From IMG/VR virus record IMGVR_UViG_3300021378_000208, positions 1-20,394 of that record: 20,394 nt of DNA. The stretch is one strand, 5' to 3'. This DNA comes from a virus. This document shows, piece after piece, positions 1 to 7,867 of the stretch. Each line of letters starts with the position of its first letter. The stretch's first letter is position 1. The position numbers and the translations under genes were made by a program. A model generated the notes under the pieces. That model did not search any database. It was not told the DNA's origin and saw only the letters and a program-made list of their open reading frames with translations.

Positions 1-256
1 CCGCGGATATACTAAAATTTCTACCACCATTAGTGTTTAAATCAGTAATATTTGCATCTGCAATTCCAAATGTATTATTAAAGGCGGGTTGAGGAGTAGT
101 AGGTAATGATTGAGAAAACGCACCACCCATACTCATTGAGTTCATACCACCCGAACCAAAGCTACTTACTGGGTTCCAGCCATATCCAGTCCATTCGTAT
201 TGTCCATCGAATGAAATTTCACCTCGTTGTGTACCTTTATAAGTTGGTATAGCCAT
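1..256 (-). CDS. Gly-rich phage protein, N-terminal part only (runs off the left edge)
   Basis: An open frame starts at ATG 256 and stays open to base 1, so only the first 85 residues are visible and the 3' end is missing. It begins MAIPTYKGTQRGEISFDGQY and continues with an aromatic stretch (EWTGYGWNP) and a Ser/Gly/Met-rich part (SSFGSGGMNSMSMGGAF), then an Asn/Thr-rich part. A good Shine-Dalgarno (AGGAGA) sits about 12 nt upstream, and the shared AT-rich promoter-like element lies at 281-290. It is the last visible gene after the adhesin genes, so a virion or tail-fibre-associated role is plausible, but I do not recognise the family. Codon usage looks like its neighbours. Confidence 0.75.
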   Translation of the reverse strand, partial: MAIPTYKGTQRGEISFDGQYEWTGYGWNPVSSFGSGGMNSMSMGGAFSQSLPTTPQPAFNNTFGIADANITDLNTNGGRNFSISA

Positions 257-280
257 TTCTACTTTTCTCTCCTATTAGTA

Positions 281-290
281 TATAAATATC
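281..290 (-). promoter_or_regulatory. candidate late-type promoter element (-10 only)
   Basis: On the gene strand this reads GATATTTATA, 25 nt upstream of the ATG at 256. It is one of five similar AT-rich decamers found just before the first gene of a unit. No matching -35 box is evident, which would fit a gp55-type late sigma. The function is inferred; AT-rich background makes chance matches possible. Confidence 0.45.
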
Positions 291-317
291 TTTATAGTTT
301 ATTTATTTACTTTACTT

Positions 318-2351
318 TTATACTTCAAATTTACCTCCAGTACCACCAGTGTAAACTGTGTCTCCACCCATATTACCAAAACCAAGATTACCTGATGGAA
401 CTCCTTCTTGTAATAAATAATGCTTTCTAGTTATACCACTACTACTTCTTACTGTAATTTGCCCGCCCTTATCTGAAGTTCCTACTTTTCTAAAACAATC
501 TTGTACTTCAATAATTCCATTTCCGGTTCCACTATAAGGATGATAATTAATTCCTGCTATACCGGTTGTTGAAACTGTCCAACTATCGGTAGAAGTTACT
601 CTAATTAAGTTTTGACCAGATACCGCACCTGTATATGTAAATTTAATAGTTTGTGGTCCATTTGTATTAAATGCTGGTTTCGGTGGAGCTGGTGGATTAG
701 GCGGTGGAGGAGGAGGTGGTGGACTAACCTTGGTAGTACCAGCTTGTGTTATTTTAACACTTGTAGTTGGGTTACCAGGTAAAGTAGAACTAAAGCTTAT
801 AGTACCACTACGTGCAGCACCATCGTTTCTCTCAACCTGTACTCTTAATATACAAGCTCCAGTACTATAACCTAAATTTCTTGAACCGAAGGTCAGTTTA
901 CACCAACTTGGTAAACCAGTAATCTTAGCTTGGTGTGCATTTGCACCAAATTTTTTAATATTCGATGGAGATGCTTGTATTTTAATTTGTTGTATTAATC
1001 TTCCGTTAGCAGGCGAAGGATTGGCTTCATGAAGATTTGCGCTAATACTATATGTTGATGGGCCAGGTGGTGGTGGTGGCGGTGGATTAGGTGGTGGAGG
1101 AGGAGGTGGTGGGGGTGCAGGATATACACACGCTCCATAACTTCCATAATTTGATGCATTTGGGTCTGTACACTTTGGTGGATATACACAAGTACCATCC
1201 GAACCATAGTTTGTTGCATTTCTATCATCACAGACCTTTACATCTCTATATTTTTTTGTTTGTATATCATAAACACATGATGAAGGTATAGTTGCATTTG
1301 GGTTATAATTTTTAGCACTTGAATCCATACATCCTCGTATTTGTGCTGAGAGTACTGGTGGTTTTGTTGATGCGTACTCATCATTACTTCGTACTGTTCT
1401 TAAGATTTTTTTAATCTCATCTAATGTAGTTTGTTGAGTTTTTGATTTTAAAGTATTTAATCTTATACTTTGTCTTGGTAATGTAAACTCAGCCGCATCT
1501 GATGCCATATTACATATCTCATCATATACGTTTTCAATATCAAACTCTACACCAAATGAATCACCAGTTGGTTGCCCAAAGTTTGATTCAAATGGATTAT
1601 AATACTTATTCATACGATAATTATCAATAATCTCTTGAAGTAATTTTTTTACTTGTGTTATGTAAATTTCAAAATTTAATAATTTAAATTCCGTTTCTAT
1701 AAGTTTAATATAATCCTCACCCTCAGATATTGTTCCTTTTTTCATCAACATCTTTTTTACAATTTCAGTAACATCAAGTTGATTTACAAAATCATCAAAG
1801 AATATTAATATATCTGCAGTAAATGTTCCACAGTTTACAAAAGTATCATATCTTGCTTGTAAATCTGAATTAGCAATAGCTGTACCATCTTCTACAACAG
1901 GCAATACTCGTACTTCAGTTCTTGAAGGGGATATCTCATGTATCCAAACTTTATCAAACAATCTTGGTTCAGAACCTAATCTTCTATTTAGTAAAGTGAT
2001 TTGTGTTTTGAATACCCCATTAGAATATCCAGCTTCTTTAATAAGTTTTTCGGTATCTATATAATACTCTTTAGCATTATTTGTTTTCTTATTAAACTTA
2101 TTTTCAGGAACTTTATCAAAGTAAGCTTTTATATTTTCATCAGTATAAGAAATATATCTTACTTTTTTATCATTTACAATTGCTTGAGGTAATTGATTAT
2201 CAGAAGCATCATAGATTACAAATTCAATGATATCACCAACATCGAATCCGAAATATCCACGCTTGATTTCCTTTTCAAAGATTTGTCTATCTTTGTCATC
2301 AAGTCGGTATCCCTTCTTTTCTACTACTTCTTTAAATCCTTTTATTGCCAT
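318..2351 (-). CDS. Virion adhesin with two BACON-like domains, poly-Pro linkers and C-x-D repeats
   Basis: Protein of 677 aa. Residues 1-330 form an alpha/beta N-terminal part with a conserved-looking ISPSRTEVRVLP stretch (140-151), probably the piece that joins the virion. Three Cys repeats follow (341-361, 374-390, 394-410; pattern C-x-D-x-x-A-x-NY...C-x-Y), then a poly-Pro stretch (411-431), a BACON-like beta domain (about 433-539, ending SVKITQAG), a second poly-Pro stretch (543-559), a second BACON-like domain (about 565-650, ending HYLLQEG) and a Gly-rich tail. BACON domains are carbohydrate- or mucin-associated modules of Bacteroidetes and their phages; the C-x-D repeat recurs in secreted proteins of marine Flavobacteria. 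Position downstream of gp6 matches where T4-like phages keep host-contact proteins. I infer a receptor-binding or capsid/tail decoration role. No catalytic motif is seen. The family of the N-terminal part is not recognised. Confidence 0.85.
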   Translation of the reverse strand: MAIKGFKEVVEKKGYRLDDKDRQIFEKEIKRGYFGFDVGDIIEFVIYDASDNQLPQAIVNDKKVRYISYTDENIKAYFDKVPENKFNKKTNNAKEYYIDTEKLIKEAGYSNGVFKTQITLLNRRLGSEPRLFDKVWIHEISPSRTEVRVLPVVEDGTAIANSDLQARYDTFVNCGTFTADILIFFDDFVNQLDVTEIVKKMLMKKGTISEGEDYIKLIETEFKLLNFEIYITQVKKLLQEIIDNYRMNKYYNPFESNFGQPTGDSFGVEFDIENVYDEICNMASDAAEFTLPRQSIRLNTLKSKTQQTTLDEIKKILRTVRSNDEYASTKPPVLSAQIRGCMDSSAKNYNPNATIPSSCVYDIQTKKYRDVKVCDDRNATNYGSDGTCVYPPKCTDPNASNYGSYGACVYPAPPPPPPPPPNPPPPPPPGPSTYSISANLHEANPSPANGRLIQQIKIQASPSNIKKFGANAHQAKITGLPSWCKLTFGSRNLGYSTGACILRVQVERNDGAARSGTISFSSTLPGNPTTSVKITQAGTTKVSPPPPPPPPNPPAPPKPAFNTNGPQTIKFTYTGAVSGQNLIRVTSTDSWTVSTTGIAGINYHPYSGTGNGIIEVQDCFRKVGTSDKGGQITVRSSSGITRKHYLLQEGVPSGNLGFGNMGGDTVYTGGTGGKFEV
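675..722 (-). repeat. Poly-proline codon tract 2 (contains direct-repeat copy A, 691-722)
   Basis: Codes for residues 544-559, eight prolines then N-P-P-A-P-P-K-P. Bases 691-722 match 1081-1112 at 31 of 32 positions (only 702/1092 differs). The two copies are 390 bp apart, a multiple of three, and lie on either side of the first BACON-like domain. The plus strand is G-rich here. Confidence 0.85.
1062..1121 (-). repeat. Poly-proline codon tract 1 (contains direct-repeat copy B, 1081-1112)
   Basis: Codes for residues 411-430: P-A, nine prolines, N, seven prolines, G. The plus strand is a run of GGT/GGA/GGC triplets with many GG doublets and one GGGGG, a low-complexity sequence prone to in-frame triplet gain or loss. 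It holds the second copy of the 32-nt direct repeat described for 675-722. Confidence 0.85.
1122..1331 (-). repeat. Three C-x-D...NY...C-x-Y protein repeats (two with exact 60-nt period)
   Basis: The last two units (residues 374-390 and 394-410) are exactly 20 codons apart and still share DNA, for example GGATATACACA on the plus strand at 1120-1130 and 1180-1190. The first unit (341-361) is more divergent and separated by a 12-residue spacer. Paired Cys suggest a small disulfide- or metal-stabilised loop in each unit. Confidence 0.7.
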
Positions 2352-2364
2352 CTTTATTTTTTAA

Positions 2365-3693
2365 TTAAATATTTTGAACTACTTCATTTTCATTACTTGT
2401 AGTACTACTAGAATTTGAATATCCCCAATGGTCATGAACTTTTTGGCTACTATACCCTTGCCAATAGTGAGCTCTTAATACTAATTTTTCATTCTTTGGA
2501 CTAGTGTATGTGATTTTACCATCATCAGTTCCTTTCCCAAGGCCCTTTCTCCGGTTTGTTATAATTGCTTTTGATCCTGGTTGAAGTTGACCCGTTGTAT
2601 CTGGAGTAGCTCCTGGTATGGTAATACTCATAGGTAATGTTGAAGGGTCTCCACTTCCATTTAAATTTTGTTTTGTTGCAGTTAACGTTACTGATTCCTC
2701 TGATATATTATAGAATGTAATTTTCCTACCAGCTAAATGCCCTCTCCAATGTTTTCTCTTATCATCAAAGAAAAACTGCCAATTATTACCACCATCCGTA
2801 TTAGCTGTATGGGCGGCTTTATGTCTAGAATGATTTACTAAGTATCCAATTGTACCATCAACTTGCCATGTATTTGGTAAGGCAAAAGATAATAAATCTC
2901 TTAAGTTGGTTTGATTTGCTAAATCTATTTCTGTTTGTGCTGCATCAGCAGCATCAGCAGCTGCTTTTTCTGCAGCTGCTTGAGCATCTGCAGCTGCTTG
3001 AGTTTGAATATCTAATATATCTAACTGAGCTGCCACTTGTCCTTGTAATGATGCTACAATCTGTCTTAATTGAAGTATCTGTTCTCTTAGAGTATCTTTC
3101 TGTGCAGTTAATCCCTCAACCTGTGCTTGTAGTGAAACTCTTGCCGCAGTTTCTCGTGTTCCCTTAATAATTGCTTGTGAGAATTTAGAACTTAAATCAC
3201 CAAAGGAAGTTGCCTGTTGTTGAAGTTGGTTTTCAGCAATTGCTCTTGCTACTTGAGCTGCATCTAACTGAGAACGTAATGATTGAATCTCACCTTGCAA
3301 TTGAGATATCTGGGCTTGTAAATCTCTAATTGTATTATTAGCTTCTGCTAAATCGCTTACTGCTTTATTGTATTTTTCTAATAAATCATCGTATAGTGCT
3401 TTAGGAACAACATCTGGTGTTGGTCTTGGTGGTGGGACTATTAACTCATCAATTACAGTATCAACTGCTTTTTTTAGTTGCTCTTCTTCATACTTAGGTT
3501 TTTCAATGAAGTTAGTTAATTGACCATCTCTATCACCTTCAATGTGTTCATATGGTTGAGAAGCAGATTGAGAAACTATGGTAGTAGAACCATCAATAAA
3601 TGTATGAGTTTTAGAAATAGGGTCCTCAGAGATGATTGCTCGTGAACCACTCTGTGCTAATTCTGAAACTCTAAGTTTATTTTCTAATGCCAT
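2365..3693 (-). CDS. Long coiled-coil tail fibre or whisker-like protein
   Basis: Protein of 442 aa in three parts. Residues 1-95 are polar and end in a Pro-rich hinge (VPPPRPTPDVVP, 86-97). Residues 98-265 are an almost uninterrupted heptad-rich coiled coil, Gln/Leu-rich first, then an Ala-rich segment (230-255) with AAEKAAADAADAAQ. Residues 270-442 form a globular beta-rich C-terminal part with many Trp and His (NNWQFFFDDKRKHWRGHLAG, 303-322) and a Ser/Thr-rich end. This is the usual plan of a trimeric fibre with a distal tip. It lies between a DNRLRE-like tail protein and the BACON adhesin, all downstream of gp6. Specific homologues are not recognised, so 'fibre' is inferred from architecture. 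The start codon ATG at 3693 follows the upstream stop with almost no gap. Confidence 0.8.
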   Translation of the reverse strand: MALENKLRVSELAQSGSRAIISEDPISKTHTFIDGSTTIVSQSASQPYEHIEGDRDGQLTNFIEKPKYEEEQLKKAVDTVIDELIVPPPRPTPDVVPKALYDDLLEKYNKAVSDLAEANNTIRDLQAQISQLQGEIQSLRSQLDAAQVARAIAENQLQQQATSFGDLSSKFSQAIIKGTRETAARVSLQAQVEGLTAQKDTLREQILQLRQIVASLQGQVAAQLDILDIQTQAAADAQAAAEKAAADAADAAQTEIDLANQTNLRDLLSFALPNTWQVDGTIGYLVNHSRHKAAHTANTDGGNNWQFFFDDKRKHWRGHLAGRKITFYNISEESVTLTATKQNLNGSGDPSTLPMSITIPGATPDTTGQLQPGSKAIITNRRKGLGKGTDDGKITYTSPKNEKLVLRAHYWQGYSSQKVHDHWGYSNSSSTTSNENEVVQNI

Positions 3694-3694
3694 T

Positions 3695-4759
3695 TTATTT
3701 CTCTATTGTAAAAGTTAAATCCTTATCATCAAAATATTCTATAACACCATCTCTATTAGTTTTAATCTGAATATAGTAATCTCTATTATATTCCCAATTT
3801 GTTAAATCTAATTTGAAGAAGTTACCATTTGAATCACACGAAACTTTTGTGTAATCATCATCAAATGGAATAACTATCTCATCAGTTAATACATCTTTTA
3901 TCTGATAATAAGTAGTTGATGGTAAAAAGTATAAATCTGTATATGAGTATTCATTAGTATATGTTTTAAGAGGATATTTTTCTCTTCCGAAAACTTTGAT
4001 TGTAGGTTTACTTCCACGCTTGTATCTAGTCTTTAATCTTTTGAATGTTACATGAATATCATCAGAGGTAAGTTCTGTTAGAGAGCCAGTAGAGAATGAA
4101 GAATCATCCCAACCTATTCTTAGTTTCGGTTGGTATATTGTATTTGTTTCTTTTGAGAAGAATTTTAATTGCCCATAATCATTAGTATCATTTTCTAATG
4201 ATGTATCGTGTTTTAAAATAAATCCCTCATTTGGTAGAGTTCCATCAATCCAAGCATCCATAGTTGTTTTAACATCCATTTCTATATCAGATGATTCGTA
4301 TGAAAACGATTGTGTTGAGAATGAACCAGTGAACCAAGTTCCACCTTTACCATTAAATGAACCAGTTGTATCAGATGAATGTTCCTCTAGTGATAACCAA
4401 TCTTGTCCTGTTCTTACAGAGTTCCAAGATACGCCATCAGTTGTAATATCATCAAAACGAGTACCAATACCCATTTCCCATGATTGTGTTACTGCATATG
4501 CATAAATTGTATAATCGATTGGAATTTCAGAAGATTCACATTCTTTAAGAATCATATCTGCTGCACTCATTGTTACTTCACCACTTGCAATAGATTGTGA
4601 AAGTGGAGTTGTTTCAAACTTAATTACAGAATGTGCAATATCTTTTAAACTTCCATAGTAAGTTTTAGAAACTTCTAAGATTTCATCAAATCCAGTATTC
4701 TGAGATGGTTGTTGTAAGTAAATAGTTGCATCTTTAGATGCTGTTACGAATTGATACAT
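3695..4759 (-). CDS. Tail/baseplate protein with DNRLRE-like beta-sandwich
   Basis: Protein of 354 aa. The first 215 residues follow the DNRLRE/CBM-like pattern: VTASKDATIYLQQPSQNTGF (5-24), a strand ending HSVIKFE (43-49), AADMILKECE (66-75), DYTIYAYAVTQSWEMGIGTR (82-101), a TTDGVSW turn (106-112), DVKTTMDAWIDG (162-173) and EGFILKH (178-184). Residues 225-354 look like a separate beta-rich domain. DNRLRE-type modules occur in secreted carbohydrate-active proteins and in marine phage tail proteins. It directly follows gp6; its ATG at 4759 overlaps the gp6 stop by one base and has a strong GGGAGGG Shine-Dalgarno inside gp6. I infer a baseplate-associated or receptor-contacting role. The DNRLRE assignment is by eye. 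Confidence 0.75.
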   Translation of the reverse strand: MYQFVTASKDATIYLQQPSQNTGFDEILEVSKTYYGSLKDIAHSVIKFETTPLSQSIASGEVTMSAADMILKECESSEIPIDYTIYAYAVTQSWEMGIGTRFDDITTDGVSWNSVRTGQDWLSLEEHSSDTTGSFNGKGGTWFTGSFSTQSFSYESSDIEMDVKTTMDAWIDGTLPNEGFILKHDTSLENDTNDYGQLKFFSKETNTIYQPKLRIGWDDSSFSTGSLTELTSDDIHVTFKRLKTRYKRGSKPTIKVFGREKYPLKTYTNEYSYTDLYFLPSTTYYQIKDVLTDEIVIPFDDDYTKVSCDSNGNFFKLDLTNWEYNRDYYIQIKTNRDGVIEYFDDKDLTFTIEK

Positions 4760-6792
4760 TATACGACCCTCCCTTTTATATCCTTACCAGGATATTTTAA
4801 TTCAAATACTGATGGGTCTAAAGATGGATAAACCATTTTACCTTTAGTTGCTGATTCAATATTGTATTTTATTTTAGAGTATGAACCTCCACATTTATTT
4901 ACAATTTCACATTTTGGAACAGATTGAACTCCCTCTACACCAGCAATTAGTAATTCAATTTCAGAAATATTAATAGCTTGATTAAATGTTGAATTATCAA
5001 TATTAAAATGCTTTTCAATCTCTGTAATACATTGTAGTAGAACTTCTCTTTTGTTATATGAATTATAAACCATTATTTCAAAATCAATTCCTATGTTAAT
5101 TATAAACCCATTTAATAAATTTATACCATCTGTTAACATTCTATATTCTGATAAATATGTTTTTAGATTTTCTTTAACTGCTTGGTTTAAGTTTGTTAAA
5201 TGTTTATTAGAATTATATCCTAACACATATAAATTAATAGCAAATGGATTATTTTTTTCTTGATTTGTAGTTTTTCCAACTAAGAACCTTTGAACTTCTG
5301 TTTTTATTTCGGTCTCTGTTTTATTTTCACCTCTTAATTGTTGAACCAATCCTGCAAATTCATCAAGAACATCTGGTGTGTTTAATATTGAAGATGGTGA
5401 ATTATTATCCAACTCTCCATCTGGAGCAACATATGCTTTTGCAATTCCCCCATACTTTGCTGGTAAGGCTAGTGCCCTAACTTGATAATCTTTTCGTGTT
5501 ACTGCTCTATTTTGTGAACCAAAATATGCTAATCCATTCTGTCTAATTTCTTCTAAAGTTTCGGGGCCTCTACCACCACTAGCAGGAATTTCATTTTCAG
5601 CCGCAATTGAATTCTTTACAGTTCCATACATTTGAAGTTCATCATCATCAAATAAAGATAAATCTTCATCAAATTCAATGTTTGTAATACGCTTAATCTC
5701 TCCTTTTGCAACATTTGATTCCACACCACCACCAACTAAATATCTTACAGTAAGTGTAGTATTACTTGGTGCTTGTCCGTATGATTTAGTTTTCAAGAAG
5801 TTAGCAGGGTCAAATGATGCACCCAATCTATCAATTGAGTTATTTAATCCCAAACCTACATTTTTAAAATTTGGTAGTAAAGTTTCATCTGAAGATGCTG
5901 AATTACCTCCTCCAAAAATAATACTTGTTGTATTATCTTCATTTATCTTAGTAGTAAATCTTCTAGAGGTTTTTGTTACTTTTAAAACCTGAGGTACTGA
6001 TTCTTTAAATTGTGCTAAATCTTTATCAAATTGAGAGGTGTTTACATAATCAGTATAAACTAACTCTTGTGCTAAATAAGGAACTTCATACCACTTATTC
6101 CCATTAGAATCTCTTACATCATATATTTCAATAATATTTTTATCTGAAAAATTTATTGAATCAAACTGTTTAGGGCTATTAAAAGATTTATTTATAATTT
6201 TAAGTTCTGCAGAAATTGCTGAAACATATTTTCTTACTAAATAAAAGGTAGGTTCTTGTAGTTCGTTTCTTTGATATACACTCACTTCTCTATCGGTGAT
6301 ATCATTAAAATCTACAAGCTCTGTTGTTCTAAAAGAAACACCCGTACTTGATGCTAATTCCATACCTTCTTTAATTCTAAGAAGATATCCTGCATCTAAT
6401 TCAAATCGATTATCACCATCATATAAATCACCACTTGCTTTTCTTTTACTTGGAACAAGTTGATAAACCGACATAGTGGTAAGTGCAGCAGATGTAGTTT
6501 TTGGTTTATATCCAAGGAAGTTAGATAAGTTAATAACATTAGCTCTATCTTCTGCAGAGTGAAGCATTGACTCTTTTAAAGTATCATCTATATAGTAACC
6601 AAGAACATCTCCTAAATAAGATGCCATTTCAATAAACATCATTCCTGGTGATGCTTCATTAAAATCTGAATATGATGTTGGGAAATATGTTTTGGCATAC
6701 TCAATAAGATTTTCTCTAAATTGACCGAAATCTTTATTTAGATATTTTATATCTCTACCCTTATTTTTTTTATTTGTTGTATTTAAAGCCAT
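4759..6792 (-). CDS. gp6: Baseplate wedge protein, gp6/J-like family
   Basis: Protein of 677 aa, close to the length of T4 gp6 (660). The N-terminal part is characteristic: DFNEASPGMMFIEMASYLGD (43-62), followed by VLGYYIDDTLKESML and ANVINLSNFLGYKPK. The middle has the repeated LxVRYLVGGGVESN segment (about 347-360) and the conserved RQNGLAYFGSQNRAVTRKDY stretch (about 412-431), and the C-terminal part carries the 'N...F...I...L..GVEGVQSV' region usual in this family. Known role: six copies form the inner ring of the contractile-tail baseplate and clamp onto gp25. Immediately downstream of gp25 with a 6-nt gap, the same order as in other T4-like phages. Complete, no anomaly seen. Confidence 0.92.
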   Translation of the reverse strand: MALNTTNKKNKGRDIKYLNKDFGQFRENLIEYAKTYFPTSYSDFNEASPGMMFIEMASYLGDVLGYYIDDTLKESMLHSAEDRANVINLSNFLGYKPKTTSAALTTMSVYQLVPSKRKASGDLYDGDNRFELDAGYLLRIKEGMELASSTGVSFRTTELVDFNDITDREVSVYQRNELQEPTFYLVRKYVSAISAELKIINKSFNSPKQFDSINFSDKNIIEIYDVRDSNGNKWYEVPYLAQELVYTDYVNTSQFDKDLAQFKESVPQVLKVTKTSRRFTTKINEDNTTSIIFGGGNSASSDETLLPNFKNVGLGLNNSIDRLGASFDPANFLKTKSYGQAPSNTTLTVRYLVGGGVESNVAKGEIKRITNIEFDEDLSLFDDDELQMYGTVKNSIAAENEIPASGGRGPETLEEIRQNGLAYFGSQNRAVTRKDYQVRALALPAKYGGIAKAYVAPDGELDNNSPSSILNTPDVLDEFAGLVQQLRGENKTETEIKTEVQRFLVGKTTNQEKNNPFAINLYVLGYNSNKHLTNLNQAVKENLKTYLSEYRMLTDGINLLNGFIINIGIDFEIMVYNSYNKREVLLQCITEIEKHFNIDNSTFNQAINISEIELLIAGVEGVQSVPKCEIVNKCGGSYSKIKYNIESATKGKMVYPSLDPSVFELKYPGKDIKGRVV

Positions 6793-6798
6793 AATTTA

Positions 6799-7230
6799 TT
6801 ATCCCTGAACTACAAACGTTACGTTATCGGTTTCTATATTATCTCCCATAGAAAACTTAATATCCATACCAACTTGGTTTTTATCTTTCATTTCATCGGT
6901 CAATTCAATATTAATTTCATCTATTTTTATATACGGTAACCAAAAGCTAACACTTTCAGTTATTACTCTCTGTATATTAGTTTCAAACTCTACATCATCC
7001 ATTTGTTCAAATAAGAATGAATGTAATCCCGTTCCAAACTCAGGCTGCATTATTCGTTCTCCCTTTGCAGTTAAAAGAAGATTTCTTAAATTTGTTTTAG
7101 CCGCATCAAATGATGAATACGTTGGTTTGAACAAAGTGCCACTATTGGTAGGATATTCAAAACCATATGCATAGTTATCGAATTCACTATCCGTATCTTT
7201 TACTATTCTTTTTGGTAAAACGTATGACAC
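6799..7230 (-). CDS. gp25: Baseplate wedge protein, gp25/GpW family
   Basis: Protein of 143 aa (T4 gp25 is 132). The family signature GERIMQPEFGTGLHSFLFEQ is at 57-76, followed by the helix with NIQRVITESVSFWLPYI. Known role: the sheath-polymerisation platform protein shared by phage tails, type VI secretion and other contractile systems; it binds gp6. The start is GTG at 7230 with GGAG 8 nt upstream; no in-frame ATG gives the full N-terminus. It lies between an unrecognised 189-aa protein and gp6. Confidence 0.94.
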   Translation of the reverse strand: MSYVLPKRIVKDTDSEFDNYAYGFEYPTNSGTLFKPTYSSFDAAKTNLRNLLLTAKGERIMQPEFGTGLHSFLFEQMDDVEFETNIQRVITESVSFWLPYIKIDEINIELTDEMKDKNQVGMDIKFSMGDNIETDNVTFVVQG

Positions 7231-7240
7231 TAATTACTCC

Positions 7241-7810
7241 TTATTTTTTAAATTTTTTAACTAATGCAGAATTATCTCTGTTTAGTATTCTATCCAAACC
7301 AGGTAATCCGGTCTGTACACCTAATCCACTCTTTTTACTTCCACCAGCAGATGGTATATCTCCATATCCCATTTGTGCTGCCATTGAAGCTTTCATTCCA
7401 TCTAAACCAGCCCCAGCTCCTTGTTGAGTAAACTGAATTGTTTTATCCATACTTTCATTTATTGGTTGTTGAAAATTATCTAATACAGATTTTGGAGAAA
7501 CTCCACCTGATTTTTGTTCCTTAGTAAATGGTTTGGTATTTCTCAATGCTTCGTTCAATGCTTCATTTTTAGATAAAACCCTTTTAGGTTGCTCGGTTCT
7601 TTCATTTTGTAATACTTGTTCAGCCATTTTGAATGGGTCTACATCTTCACTAACTACATTTTTTGTAGGTTTATTAGAAGTTTTTATTGTACCACTAACC
7701 GCTTCAGCAAGTATTGCTGGAAATTGGTTTTTAAGAAAGTTTTCATGTTTCTTAGCAACTTCAACTTCCACTAATGCCTTTACTACTTTAATTAATTGTT
7801 TTTGTTTCAT
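7241..7810 (-). CDS. Unknown structural-region protein, largely disordered
   Basis: Protein of 189 aa, basic, no recognised family. An N-terminal amphipathic helix (1-38) is followed by Ser/Lys/Asn-rich low-complexity sequence, a helical MAEQVLQNERTEQPKRVLSK region (62-81), a Gly/Ala/Met segment (131-150) and a Lys-rich end (ALVKKFKK). The Gly/Met part and the LPGLDRILNRDN motif near the end (169-178) look like short binding motifs rather than a folded domain. It is the first gene of the gp25-gp6-adhesin unit, with the promoter-like element 28 nt upstream. A tail-tube, hub or assembly-chaperone role is possible; nothing in the sequence decides it. Confidence 0.75.
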   Translation of the reverse strand: MKQKQLIKVVKALVEVEVAKKHENFLKNQFPAILAEAVSGTIKTSNKPTKNVVSEDVDPFKMAEQVLQNERTEQPKRVLSKNEALNEALRNTKPFTKEQKSGGVSPKSVLDNFQQPINESMDKTIQFTQQGAGAGLDGMKASMAAQMGYGDIPSAGGSKKSGLGVQTGLPGLDRILNRDNSALVKKFKK

Positions 7811-7837
7811 TATTTCTAAAATTTTCTTTTATCTTAA

Positions 7838-7847
7838 TATAAATATA
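7838..7847 (-). promoter_or_regulatory. candidate late-type promoter element
   Basis: Reads TATATTTATA on the gene strand, 28 nt upstream of the ATG at 7810, in the 57-nt gap between two structural units. Identical to the element at 10541-10550. Function is inferred from position and recurrence. Confidence 0.5.
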
Positions 7848-7867
7848 TCTTTGTTAGTTTTATGGTT

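Noticed and set aside
995-1231. 78-aa minus-strand frame inside the BACON gene
   Set aside because: It is a His/Leu-rich shadow created by the G-rich repeat; the 677-aa frame explains the region.
5678-5992. 104-aa plus-strand open frame within gp6
   Set aside because: The gp6 frame has clear family motifs over this stretch; the opposite frame is incidental.
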